Below are positions 55,974-64,000 of a stretch of DNA of 64,000 nucleotides, in pieces. Below the pieces are notes generated by a model. It searched no databases and was not told the origin of the DNA. It was given only the letters and a program-made list of their open reading frames with translations. The DNA is from Halobacteriovoraceae bacterium (GTDB lineage Bacteria > Bdellovibrionota > Bacteriovoracia > Bacteriovoracales > Bacteriovoracaceae). The stretch spans positions 372,001 through 436,000 of the forward strand of contig JACKAK010000003.1 of assembly GCA_020635115.1 (NCBI GenBank), in the 5' to 3' direction. A program made the position numbers and the translations under genes. How positions within the stretch are numbered: position 1 is the stretch's first letter; each line of letters starts with the position of its first letter.

Positions 55974-56451
55974 TACGATCTCCTTTTGGATAAATTCTTT
56001 ATTGTGATAATGGCGATTTTAAACTTTGCTTACTTTTTTACAAAGAAAAATATTATAAAAATAAACAGGACAATCAAAACCCTCGATTAAATCGGCTCTC
56101 TAGGAGTTTTCATTTTTTTTCACATATAAAAAATAATAAAAATAGTGTCTCAAAAAATTGGTATAAATTCGTATGAATAAAAGATTTCATTTGTTTATAG
56201 ATATTTTTGATGAAAAGTTTAAAAATATCTGTTTTATTTTTGAGTTAAATACCTCTCTTCGAGCTTTGATATAGACAACTGTTGCATCAAAGAAGAGAAA
56301 ATAAACAAAAATTTTCATCTACTTCTTTTAAGATTCTTTCTTTTTGTTCAGGTGAATACTTCATTAAATAACTCCATTTTTAATAATTTAAACACAAAAT
56401 CCTTACGAGGAAATTGTCCGGAGTATATAGGGGATCAGAAAGTATTACCCT
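55974..56451. other. 478-bp intergenic region with an IS remnant
   Basis: This AT-rich stretch includes the short transposase-like fragment at 56287-56364. A plus-strand open frame crossing 56352-56549 runs antisense to the next gene and looks like a shadow. No terminal inverted repeats were recognised by eye. Confidence 0.5.
56287..56364 (-). pseudogene. Truncated IS3-type transposase OrfA N-terminus
   Basis: A 25-codon frame starts with MKYSPEQKERILKEVDE, the typical opening of IS3-family OrfA helix-turn-helix proteins (KYSPEFKEKILKE...). It has GGAG seven bases before the ATG, but leaves the family pattern after about 17 residues and ends at TGA. It is probably a remnant of an insertion sequence. 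The match is short, so this stays tentative. Confidence 0.4.
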
Positions 56452-57420
56452 CTACTTCTTTTGACTTTTGCAAGGATATTGAACTTTTGCAAAAGCAACA
56501 TTTAAAACCTCTTTGTGTTTTACATGATGTCCACTTCCATAGACGATGAGAACTCTTCGATTCCGATTGACTTCGTTGTTGACCACTTCCAAAATATTTC
56601 TTTCACGAATCTCATCAACAGCATATGACATTCGTTGACCAAAATTTCCTTTTTCTAGTGGCATAATACTTTCTGACGTAACATCTTCTAACTTAAAGTC
56701 TGTATTCATGTTAACTTTATACCAAATTTTAAACTCATCAATACTTAAAGGTGTTCTACCTTCTGACCTATCAAAACGAGTTTGATAATTCTTGAAATTT
56801 TCTTCAAACGATTTCCCACTTCTAATCCATTGAGTACAGTTTCTGAGCACAAAAAATGCCTCTACATCAAGTCGACTTATACCCTTATTGGTCAACTCTT
56901 TGAATACCTTGTTATCACCTGGCTCTCCACCAATGAATGGAATACCGTTGGATGACGCCAAGTGAGCTGTATACATTGACTCTCCACATCTTGAAAATTC
57001 ATTATCTGAGCAAGTCTTGGCATACTTTTTAACTTCCTCTGGACTTTCACCTAAAAAAGAAGGTACTCCTTCTATTATCACGATATCGGGCCTAAAATTT
57101 TTAATCTGATTCTCAACCATAGAGAAAGTATTTGCATTATCTGTTTTATTACCGTGCTTAGCTGAGAGGTAAATTAGTTGTCTACCATTTTGTGAATACT
57201 CTGCTACAAAAGGAGAAAAACAGGGTTCCAACTTTTGTCTTTCATTGGTCCAGTTTACAATCTTACTATAATCAAACTTAATTTTTGTATGTGATGAGTA
57301 TGACTCAAAAATCTCAATCTCATTTTCAGTCATAGGTAGACCTTGTAAACTATTACAAGGCTCCTGTGACATTACGGCTTTAAAGATTAGTAAAATAATG
57401 AGTAAATTTAATAATTTCAC
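56452..57420 (-). CDS. Exported TraB/TIKI-like protein
   Basis: The 322-residue protein has a signal peptide (LLNLLIILLIFKAVMS). It then shows features of the TraB/PrgY/TIKI/ChaN erythromycin-esterase-like fold: YLSAKHGN (His89), RPDIVIIEGVPSFLG (Glu117) and, near the C-terminus, RRVLIVYGSGHHVKHKEVL. The paired Glu/His motifs are the putative metal site in TIKI proteases. The overall match is loose and the six or more cysteines are unusual for the family. Periplasmic location is likely; enzymatic role unproven. Confidence 0.6.
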   Translation of the reverse strand: MKLLNLLIILLIFKAVMSQEPCNSLQGLPMTENEIEIFESYSSHTKIKFDYSKIVNWTNERQKLEPCFSPFVAEYSQNGRQLIYLSAKHGNKTDNANTFSMVENQIKNFRPDIVIIEGVPSFLGESPEEVKKYAKTCSDNEFSRCGESMYTAHLASSNGIPFIGGEPGDNKVFKELTNKGISRLDVEAFFVLRNCTQWIRSGKSFEENFKNYQTRFDRSEGRTPLSIDEFKIWYKVNMNTDFKLEDVTSESIMPLEKGNFGQRMSYAVDEIRERNILEVVNNEVNRNRRVLIVYGSGHHVKHKEVLNVAFAKVQYPCKSQKK

Positions 57421-57673
57421 ATATCATTATCGACAAATTATTCATCACTTTGACGAACTATTCCACATTTGTATCAAAACAGGAAAAGTGTTCCTAGATT
57501 CTCCAAGTAATGTAGAATCTTTTGCCAAAAGACCCCATGAGACACACCTTTAAGGCACTTTAAGACTACTTTTCACTCATAAATTTCTTGAAGATGAGCT
57601 GTTTGTTGAAGCTATAGATACCAAACTTAGAATAACCAAAAATCCATTAATAGGGGCTTATCGAGGCCCATAG
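57398..57673 (+). pseudogene. Possible decayed reading frame upstream of mutM
   Basis: From ATG 57398 one plus-strand frame runs 51 codons to a TAA at 57551, then continues open for 40 codons (GTLRLLFTHKFLEDELFVEA to a TAG at 57671). A long, once-interrupted frame is unusual in such AT-rich spacer DNA, but the sequence matches nothing I know and it lacks a ribosome site. It could be chance. Nothing else is visible in the spacer before mutM. Confidence 0.2.
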
Positions 57674-57724
57674 AATGTGATAGTTTCTAATAGCGTTAAT
57701 AATTATAAAAAAGTTAGAAAAGAT

Positions 57725-58540
57725 ATGCCTGAACTACCAGAAGTTGAAACAATTCGAAAGCAAATTAGTTCTTCCTTTCCCATGAAAGTTAACAATGTTG
57801 AATTTTCTAAGGTTAGTCAAAGAATAGTTAAAAGCAAAGAGTTTAATCCAAAAGAGTTTGTCATCTATAATACCCAAAGAATTGGAAAAGTTATCATTTT
57901 TAATATTGGAAATAAATTCACAATTATCTCAGGTCTTGGAATGTCTGGAAGCTGGAGAATCTCAAAAAATAAAGTGAGTGAAAAACATACTCATATCCAA
58001 TTCACTGGTTTTGATAAAAACAATCAAGAGATTCACCTGGCCTATGTTGACCCAAGAAGATTTGGGAGCATTCACTTCTTAAAAAAAGAAAATCAAAAAA
58101 ATTGGTTGAAAAGATTAGGGCCAGATATTGCTTCTGCTGATTTTAATTTAAAATACTTGCAGTCTATCCAAAAACATCATTCTCATAAAATATTAAAACC
58201 ATTTCTGCTTGATCAAAAGTATTTTGCTGGAATCGGAAATTATATGGCCAGTGAAATCTGTGCGAGAGCGAATGTCTTACCAACAAGAAAATTTGGAGAC
58301 TTAAAAATAAATGAGCTTAAAGCAATTCTCAAAAGCACTAAAGTACTTCTAGATAACTCTATCAAAACAGGAGGTACAACATTTTCAGGAGGCTATACAG
58401 ACGCTTATGGTAACAAAGGAGAAGGAGTAAAAAATTTAGTAGTCTTTCACCAAACTCACTGTGGACTATGTGGCCAATTTGTTCAAAAAATAGTCCAATC
58501 ACAAAGAAGCACATATTATTGTCAAAGTTGTCAGAAATAG
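57725..58540 (+). CDS. mutM: Formamidopyrimidine-DNA glycosylase MutM (Fpg)
   Basis: The 271-residue DNA repair enzyme removes 8-oxoguanine and other oxidised purines. I placed the start at ATG 57725 because the catalytic residue is the N-terminal proline of MPELPEVET, exposed after Met removal; the longer GTG frame from 57677 would bury it. Glu3, Lys55 (RIGKVIIF), the helix-two-turn-helix QKYFAGIGNYMASEIC and the C-terminal zinc finger (HCGLCG and YYCQSCQ) are all present. Confidence 0.96.
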   Translation: MPELPEVETIRKQISSSFPMKVNNVEFSKVSQRIVKSKEFNPKEFVIYNTQRIGKVIIFNIGNKFTIISGLGMSGSWRISKNKVSEKHTHIQFTGFDKNNQEIHLAYVDPRRFGSIHFLKKENQKNWLKRLGPDIASADFNLKYLQSIQKHHSHKILKPFLLDQKYFAGIGNYMASEICARANVLPTRKFGDLKINELKAILKSTKVLLDNSIKTGGTTFSGGYTDAYGNKGEGVKNLVVFHQTHCGLCGQFVQKIVQSQRSTYYCQSCQK

Positions 58541-58653
58541 ACCAAACTCCACTATTACAGCACTTAGTATTATCAAGAAGTTACAGTTTTATAACCTGGT
58601 AGTTGAGTATTCTGATTAAAATGCCGAACAGTCTAATAAAAAGTGGAGTATTT

Positions 58654-59559
58654 ATGGGTCTAGTGCAGATTAAAAGTCTAAGTAAGACTTTTATAGTCCA
58701 AAACGCCAAAGGTAAATTCACCAAAAATCGTGTTCTCGATAATATTGATCTCGAACTCAACTCCGGGCGTTTTTATGGATTACTTGGAAGAAATGGTGCG
58801 GGCAAATCAACATTAATGAAAATATTAATGAAACGTTGTCTTTATAATCAAGGTGAAGTGTTTATTGATGGTGTCAATCTTATGAACGATGATCCAAATT
58901 TTAACATCATCACAGGATACATAACTGAGACAACTAATCTCAATTCAAAAATCAGCTTACTTAGTCATATTGATATCTACAAAGAGTGTTATCACAACTG
59001 GGATCAATCACTTTTTGAACAATTCTGTGTTGCTTTAAATCTAAACTTAAATAAGACCTATGAAGAATTATCTCGAGGACAAAAAATGCAATTTCTCTTC
59101 GCTGTAACAATGTCCTCACGCCCAAAACTTGTCTTACTCGATGAGATTACTTCCGTACTAGATGCCTATGCCAGAAATTATATACTCGACTATCTAGATG
59201 TATTCGTCCAAGAAGGTGGAACAGTTTTAATGGCCACAAATATTGTGAGTGAAATTCAACTTTATGTTGATCATATTTTGATCATTGATAATTCAAAAAT
59301 AAAATTATCTCTCTCAGTTGAAGAAATTGAAAAGCATTTTAGAAAAATTAGAATAAAAGATAAACAGACAATCACGAAATTTGAGAGTCATGAATTTCTA
59401 AAAAAAGTTGGTCTTAACAGCGATTCTTCTTTTAATTACCTTCTCAAAGAGGAAAATATCTCTCTTTTAGATAGTATAGAATATGAATCTGATCGTAGAG
59501 GTATATCAGCTGAAGATTTATTCATCTACTTCACTGGTAACACAAGAGGTGATGAATGA
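58654..59559 (+). CDS. ABC transporter ATP-binding protein (ABC-2 type)
   Basis: The 301-residue ATPase starts at ATG 58654, with GGAG seven bases upstream; a TTG-initiated longer frame from 58603 looks spurious. Walker A is LGRNGAGKST (45-53), the signature is LSRGQKMQ and Walker B is LVLLDEITSVLDA. A C-terminal extension of about 75 residues follows the switch region (VLMATN replaces the usual histidine segment, so the H-loop is atypical). It overlaps the permease gene by 4 bp (ATGA), forming a two-gene exporter operon. The substrate is unknown. Confidence 0.9.
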   Translation: MGLVQIKSLSKTFIVQNAKGKFTKNRVLDNIDLELNSGRFYGLLGRNGAGKSTLMKILMKRCLYNQGEVFIDGVNLMNDDPNFNIITGYITETTNLNSKISLLSHIDIYKECYHNWDQSLFEQFCVALNLNLNKTYEELSRGQKMQFLFAVTMSSRPKLVLLDEITSVLDAYARNYILDYLDVFVQEGGTVLMATNIVSEIQLYVDHILIIDNSKIKLSLSVEEIEKHFRKIRIKDKQTITKFESHEFLKKVGLNSDSSFNYLLKEENISLLDSIEYESDRRGISAEDLFIYFTGNTRGDE

Positions 59560-61265
59560 AGAGTTTATATAAAAAAATGTTCATAGATTTTCATAAAAAG
59601 CTGGCCTCAGTGATGGCGTTTCTCTTTGCAATAGATCTCTTTTTTAAAATAACGAAAGATGAAAACTTTTCTTTCTTTCTAACTCTTTTTTTGTTTGGTT
59701 GTATTTTTATTGTTATCTACAGCAATTCATACTTAAACAAGTCATTGGACTTTCTTCTCTCACTTCCTGTTACGAGAAAATCTATCTTTAAATTCTATAT
59801 CAAATGGAATTCTATAAACTATCTCGTATACTCATTTTATTTTTTTGTATATTATTTCTTATATAAGTTATTTCCAAATTTTTTAAAAATACAGGGGCCA
59901 AGCACAAAATATATCCCGAAAAAAGAGGTTCTCGGAGATCCAATTTATACTATAAACTTTTTCTATTCTACTGAATATCTTTCTATCTTTTTTTTGATTT
60001 TGTTATTATTCTCACTAACCATCATTGGCAATCCATCTCACGCTAATCAAAAAATGATTTTTATAAATGACGACCGAAAGATTGATGAAATTGACAATAA
60101 AAAAGTACATAGAAAAATCGTCAATAAATTTTTATTCATATTTGCTGTAATTATGATTTTCTATAAAACAAATATAATCTCATACAATTTAGTTTTATTT
60201 ACGGGTTTGCTTTTTTTCACGTATTATGCCGTTGTACATAATTATTACTCAAGTTTTTTTCTTCACTCAGAGATTAAGAAAAAAATATTCAAAAAAACAA
60301 TCTTTTTGCCAATATCAATAACATCATTTCTTCTTCTTTCATTATTTCTGGCACAAAATTCAAATGATCCTAACGTGCAAGCGTACTCAAAACTTGATTA
60401 TGATGGCCTTCCGGTAATTGGTTTAAACAAAGATGATTCTGTTCGGTTTCTTAGGGATAAAGAGGTTTACTTAAGTATGAAAAGAAAAATATTACATAGA
60501 CTCAACAAGAATCAAGATGAATATAAAATATCATTGGATCATAAAGTTTCACTCGAAAAACTAGGATTATCATTCAGTGAAGTTTCCCAAATAATGCATC
60601 AATCTTACAGTCATCGTTGGATAAAAGAAGTTAGTCTTAGAAACATCAAACAAGACGAGTTTCTTACATTTCTAAATATTTTAACTAAAGATAATTCTTT
60701 TAAGGACGACACCAATTCAACAGAATTCAACAAATTAGTTAAATTTAATTTTTCTAATTATTATGAGCTTTTTAAGAGAAATGATCTTTTGGAATTAATG
60801 AAAGTGGCCTTGTCTCACAAAAGTGAGCTTGGGAATTTGTTTTATTTAAAAGCTGCCAAATTTATAGAGGATGAAAGTATTCACCAAACTATTGCTCTAA
60901 ATTGGGATAGCTTTATTCATTTTCCGAACTCGTTTAGAACTTTGCAGTTAGCACAATATGGAAAGACTTTTAGTGATCAAAATGAATTTTTAAAGAATTT
61001 AGAAAATAATAAAATAGGCAGAACTCTATCTTCTCAAGAAATATTTTGTGAACAAATTATTAAAAATATTGAAAATTTTGAACTATCTTCGACAAATCCA
61101 TTGGATTATCAAAAATTAAATCAATGTCTCTTTAAATTGGCGAAACCTGAAAATAGAGGGGCCCTTGTAAATACTAATCTGTACACATATGAAAATCGTT
61201 TGAATGAAAATAACCCTCTCATTAAAGAATTGGGTCAGTTAAAAAGGCAAGATAACGTCTATTAA
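59556..61265 (+). CDS. ABC-2-like permease with long C-terminal soluble region
   Basis: The 569-residue protein has about six membrane segments in the first 270 residues (FFLTLFLFGCIFIVIYSN, YSFYFFVYYFLYKLF, LSIFFLILLLFSLTI, FIFAVIMIFY, LFTGLLFFTYYAV, ITSFLLLSLFLA). The cytoplasmic segment LLSLPVTRKSIFKFY is typical of ABC-2 permeases. The remaining 300 residues are soluble, helical and charged, and resemble no known domain. Translation is coupled to the ATPase gene. The unusual C-terminal half probably lies outside the cytoplasm and may define the substrate. It converges with the barrel gene at 61262 (4-bp stop overlap). Confidence 0.75.
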   Translation: MKSLYKKMFIDFHKKLASVMAFLFAIDLFFKITKDENFSFFLTLFLFGCIFIVIYSNSYLNKSLDFLLSLPVTRKSIFKFYIKWNSINYLVYSFYFFVYYFLYKLFPNFLKIQGPSTKYIPKKEVLGDPIYTINFFYSTEYLSIFFLILLLFSLTIIGNPSHANQKMIFINDDRKIDEIDNKKVHRKIVNKFLFIFAVIMIFYKTNIISYNLVLFTGLLFFTYYAVVHNYYSSFFLHSEIKKKIFKKTIFLPISITSFLLLSLFLAQNSNDPNVQAYSKLDYDGLPVIGLNKDDSVRFLRDKEVYLSMKRKILHRLNKNQDEYKISLDHKVSLEKLGLSFSEVSQIMHQSYSHRWIKEVSLRNIKQDEFLTFLNILTKDNSFKDDTNSTEFNKLVKFNFSNYYELFKRNDLLELMKVALSHKSELGNLFYLKAAKFIEDESIHQTIALNWDSFIHFPNSFRTLQLAQYGKTFSDQNEFLKNLENNKIGRTLSSQEIFCEQIIKNIENFELSSTNPLDYQKLNQCLFKLAKPENRGALVNTNLYTYENRLNENNPLIKELGQLKRQDNVY

Positions 61266-62614
61266 AAAGTATAAGACAATTGCGAATAGATGAGGTCATT
61301 GGCCCTAAATGGTGTCCAATATGAATTTGCATTTGGAGAGCTCACAAGTGTAGTCATAAGTTTTCCTGTTAGACCCTTGCTGAATTCTCTTGATACACCT
61401 ATTTGTGATAACAAATCACGCATTTTAAAATCATATTTAAAAGTTGACTCTATTTTAAATCTATATTTACTAAAATAGGCAACATTCGTTCCAATAGCTT
61501 GATGCCATTTTACAGTATCAAATAAGTATTCATCAGCGTTATTATGTTTAGTTATATGATCAAGATAGAAAAGTGCAAGTTTCAAGTTTTTATACTCTTT
61601 TGTCGCGCCCAAATAATAATAACTTTCTTTGACATAGTTTGGTCTTTTTTGAGTGGAAGTTTGAACAACTTCATCTCGAACACTTCTATCAATTTTAAGA
61701 AAATCAAACAATCTGACACCAGAAAAAAAAGAGTCATTAGGATCAATTAAAGTCGACCCTATTGTAAAACTCAAATCTCTAAGATTATGCACCCATTCAA
61801 AACCGTATATCATATGATGATTGACAACTGGTGTAACTTGCACTTCAGCAACATACTTATTTGGATCATACTTTCCATCAATATTAAGTCGAAGTTGGTT
61901 TTCTGGTTTGAAAAGTCCATAGGCCGAGACACTTCCCTTAGGGTAATCTTTTGCAACTCTTAGTCCGAAGCTCCTTTGCAGTAGAATCTCTGAATTAGAG
62001 GGTCTATTTACAACATATTCAATAGGTTCAATATTACCTGGAGTTATTTCTGCGTGTGTTGGGGGTAATTGTGCCCACTCCGAACTTGATTTGACTTTGC
62101 CGTCAACGACTCGCATACCAGGATTTAGCTGTGGAATATATACAGGAGAACTAAGAACTGAAAAATTTATTCCATAAAATTTTGTTGAAATATATATACC
62201 TGCTAGGCCCTCTCTTTCTTGTGAAGCAAAATCCATGGCCTGAATATGATCTATATGATCGATTCCCCAAAAACCTTCATGAGAGTTCCAGTTAAGGATT
62301 TTACGACCAAGATAGAGTGTTGTATTGGCAGAATCGTATTTTGCATATAGTTCGGGAACAGAAAATTGCGCTGTGTTTCCAAAATGAATCCTGGTTTTAG
62401 CATTAACTAAGTATGAGAGATTAACATTGTTAAACTCAAAAAATTTCTTAGTATCAAAAAACTCAAAATTGGCCCAAACAAGGTTATTGTCAGGAGAATT
62501 TCCTGCAGATGGTTGAGTATTTATATTGCTTAATTGGGTAATGCCAATATTTGTCTGTGAATATACATTAATTGCCATGGTAATCGTAACCACAAAAAGG
62601 CAAAATCTTAACAT
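61262..62614 (-). CDS. Outer-membrane beta-barrel (porin-like) protein
   Basis: The 450-residue protein has a signal peptide (RFCLFVVTITMAINVYS) and strand-rich sequence throughout (YAKYDSANTTLYLGRKILNW, LAGIYISTKFYGINFSVLSS, LRLNIDGKYDPNKYVAEVQV). It ends SQLSYTF, an ideal barrel-insertion signal. The length suggests 16-18 strands. The LYLGRKxxxW segment recalls the alginate-export/DUF1302-type porins and the barrel at 2927. GGAGAAGAG precedes the ATG. Substrate unknown. Confidence 0.8.
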   Translation of the reverse strand: MLRFCLFVVTITMAINVYSQTNIGITQLSNINTQPSAGNSPDNNLVWANFEFFDTKKFFEFNNVNLSYLVNAKTRIHFGNTAQFSVPELYAKYDSANTTLYLGRKILNWNSHEGFWGIDHIDHIQAMDFASQEREGLAGIYISTKFYGINFSVLSSPVYIPQLNPGMRVVDGKVKSSSEWAQLPPTHAEITPGNIEPIEYVVNRPSNSEILLQRSFGLRVAKDYPKGSVSAYGLFKPENQLRLNIDGKYDPNKYVAEVQVTPVVNHHMIYGFEWVHNLRDLSFTIGSTLIDPNDSFFSGVRLFDFLKIDRSVRDEVVQTSTQKRPNYVKESYYYLGATKEYKNLKLALFYLDHITKHNNADEYLFDTVKWHQAIGTNVAYFSKYRFKIESTFKYDFKMRDLLSQIGVSREFSKGLTGKLMTTLVSSPNANSYWTPFRANDLIYSQLSYTF

Positions 62615-62855
62615 CTCTTCTCCTTAGATCAAGAGTCAAAAACAGAAAAAAATATTCAAAGGAGTTTTCCAAAATATTGTCTATTTGCCAATATTTTAAA
62701 CTTTTCAAATGGAAGTACTATTTAGTGAAAATTCTCTAAAACAACCTATAAACAGATATTTGGGCCACCTAAACGAATCTTATTATACATGGCACTACTT
62801 GACGAACATGGGTCAGATAAGTTCAAATAGCTTTTAATTATCAAGTAGTTAAAAA

Positions 62856-64000
62856 ATGTATAGAAAAAATATTTTAGTTCTTTTTATCTCTCTATTTGTT
62901 TCGATTCTTTGTTCTTGTGGTGTCATAAATGATTCAGCTCCAAAAAGAGATGTGTATTCTGGCGAAACAACATGTAGCATGAACACTGCAAAACTTCAGA
63001 AAATTCTCGAAGAAGATATTCAAGAAGCGATTGATTGTATTGAGCAAAATTTTGTAAGAGTATCTCAGCAAGTAAAAATCCAAAACGGCAAACATATTCA
63101 GAAAAATGAACTCTTCAAATTAACAACCAGATTACTTCCTGCTGATGGACACTTGATTGTTCAAAAAGCACTCTCCCTACTTTTTAAAATCAATAGTATT
63201 TTTTTAAAGGACGAGGCAGACAGATTATCAGTCGAAAATATTAAACCTTTCTTTGATATAATTAGGGTTGTAAACAAAGAAGGAGTTCATTTAAATCGAA
63301 TCTTTAAAGAAATTAATAATGAAAATAATAAACGAAGTTTCTGGCGACTCAGAGCTGAATTTATACAATCTGTCACTAATATTTCTCAAAAGAGCCTCAA
63401 CATTCAAAAAGACAGCAAAAAAGAAGTTAGTTTGAATATTGAAGAGTTTGCTCAAGAGTTAGATGAAAATCTAAGAAATACAGATCTAAAAGTTGAAAAA
63501 ATTGTTTCTTTAAACTTTATCAAAAAACTTTTTTTAGGAGGGGATAGAAATATTCTAACTTCTACTGAACTCAAAGAGCTCTTTCAAAAAGCTCCTGACC
63601 TTTTAACTGTCCTTTTTGACACTTATTTTGTGAAGGATACTGATTTTTCACATGCAATAGAAAAAGATCGCTTTCTCTTAGAAAAAGTGAATCAAATAGA
63701 GGGTCTCATTCATCAAGGAAGTGAAGATGAAATATTATTTACAATCAAAGATCTTATTAATGCCAATGAAAAACTGCTTGAAAGTCTGAAGGAAAACTAT
63801 GTAAAAAAATATGCTAAAACTATAGGTACTTTAAAAATTAATCTTTTAACCCAAAGTATAAAAGAAAGAGATACCGAAGATCCAAATAAATTTAGTTTAA
63901 AAAATATTAAAAAAATAATTTCCTTAGCAAAAGAATATTTTGAAATACAATATTTTTATAAATTAGCATTTAATCAATTTGAAGATCTTATGTCTGTGCC
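62856..64000 (+). CDS. Putative lipoprotein, 3' end beyond the window
   Basis: A frame starting at ATG 62856 is open to the end of the window (381 codons seen). The N-terminus (MYRKNILVLFISLFVSILCSCG) is a signal peptide whose last cysteine fits a lipobox, though Cys at the -2 position is unusual. The rest is helical and charged, with no repeats or recognisable domain. It is divergent from the barrel gene with about 240 bp between them. No strong ribosome site is visible, so the start could differ. Confidence 0.7.
   Translation, partial: MYRKNILVLFISLFVSILCSCGVINDSAPKRDVYSGETTCSMNTAKLQKILEEDIQEAIDCIEQNFVRVSQQVKIQNGKHIQKNELFKLTTRLLPADGHLIVQKALSLLFKINSIFLKDEADRLSVENIKPFFDIIRVVNKEGVHLNRIFKEINNENNKRSFWRLRAEFIQSVTNISQKSLNIQKDSKKEVSLNIEEFAQELDENLRNTDLKVEKIVSLNFIKKLFLGGDRNILTSTELKELFQKAPDLLTVLFDTYFVKDTDFSHAIEKDRFLLEKVNQIEGLIHQGSEDEILFTIKDLINANEKLLESLKENYVKKYAKTIGTLKINLLTQSIKERDTEDPNKFSLKNIKKIISLAKEYFEIQYFYKLAFNQFEDLMSV

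Noticed and set aside
57677..57724. GTG-initiated N-terminal extension of MutM
   Set aside because: Catalysis needs the N-terminal proline of MPELPE, so the start must be at 57725.
58603..58653. Longer N-terminus for the second ABC ATPase
   Set aside because: It begins with TTG without a ribosome site, while ATG 58654 has GGAG at good spacing.
1..64000. tRNA or rRNA genes, prophage or origin of replication
   Set aside because: Reading both strands I found no cloverleaf-like, rRNA-like, integrase, phage structural or DnaA-box cluster signals; a dedicated tRNA scan could still find one.

Overview
The window is AT-rich, compact Gram-negative DNA. It encodes outer-membrane beta-barrels, many lipoproteins with clear lipobox cysteines, a LolCDE/MacB-like exporter, a chemoreceptor, a YcgR-like PilZ protein and LPS-type glycosyl transfer. 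That mix, with the lysine/isoleucine-rich proteins and very large secreted lipoproteins, is what I would expect from a marine Bdellovibrio-and-like predator (Bacteriovoracaceae/Halobacteriovorax type). The assignment is inference: there is no rRNA in the window and I see no tRNA.

Layout. 1-4126: an ABC exporter of FtsX-fold permeases (the first truncated by the window edge) plus an outer-membrane barrel. 4123-14049: mostly secreted or surface proteins, namely a YchJ-like protein, a prolyl-oligopeptidase lipoprotein, a small decayed gene, an Ig-like/PA14 lipoprotein, a family 9 glycosyltransferase, a papain-family protease and an unknown exported protein. 14154-19099: a small acidic protein, a Prc/Tsp protease, and a cysteine desulfurase-ThiI pair for tRNA 4-thiouridine. 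19194-25971: signalling genes around aconitase (a receiver protein, an OmpR-type regulator with a degenerate kinase, and a chemoreceptor with a sigma-28-type promoter). 26065-28136: cmoA-cmoB-DUF454 for tRNA wobble modification.

28133-42526 is the most remarkable part: three giant tandem paralogous lipoproteins (1383, 1830 and 1480 residues). They share a cysteine-bearing N-terminal region followed by pre-peptidase-type beta domains. Each ends differently: cysteine modules, a bulb-lectin-like motif, or an FG-GAP-like propeller. Each starts with GTG and has a closely related promoter and leader, with the -10 box exactly 40 bp from the start codon. I read it as a mosaic, co-regulated surface adhesin or receptor family and the best candidate here for an undescribed system.

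42752-50707: a SelO-like protein coupled to an S51 peptidase, a di-haem cytochrome c with a Fur-box-like upstream site, aminopeptidase N, and a PilZ protein with a second sigma-28-type promoter. 50708-64000: a thioredoxin-like protein, class II fructose-bisphosphate aldolase, GltX, small envelope proteins, a transposase remnant, a TraB/TIKI-like protein, MutM, a second ABC transporter with an unusual permease, another outer-membrane barrel and a truncated lipoprotein.

Genes are packed tightly. Four of the eight convergent pairs overlap by exactly the 4 bp of interlocked stop codons, and few intrinsic terminators are visible.
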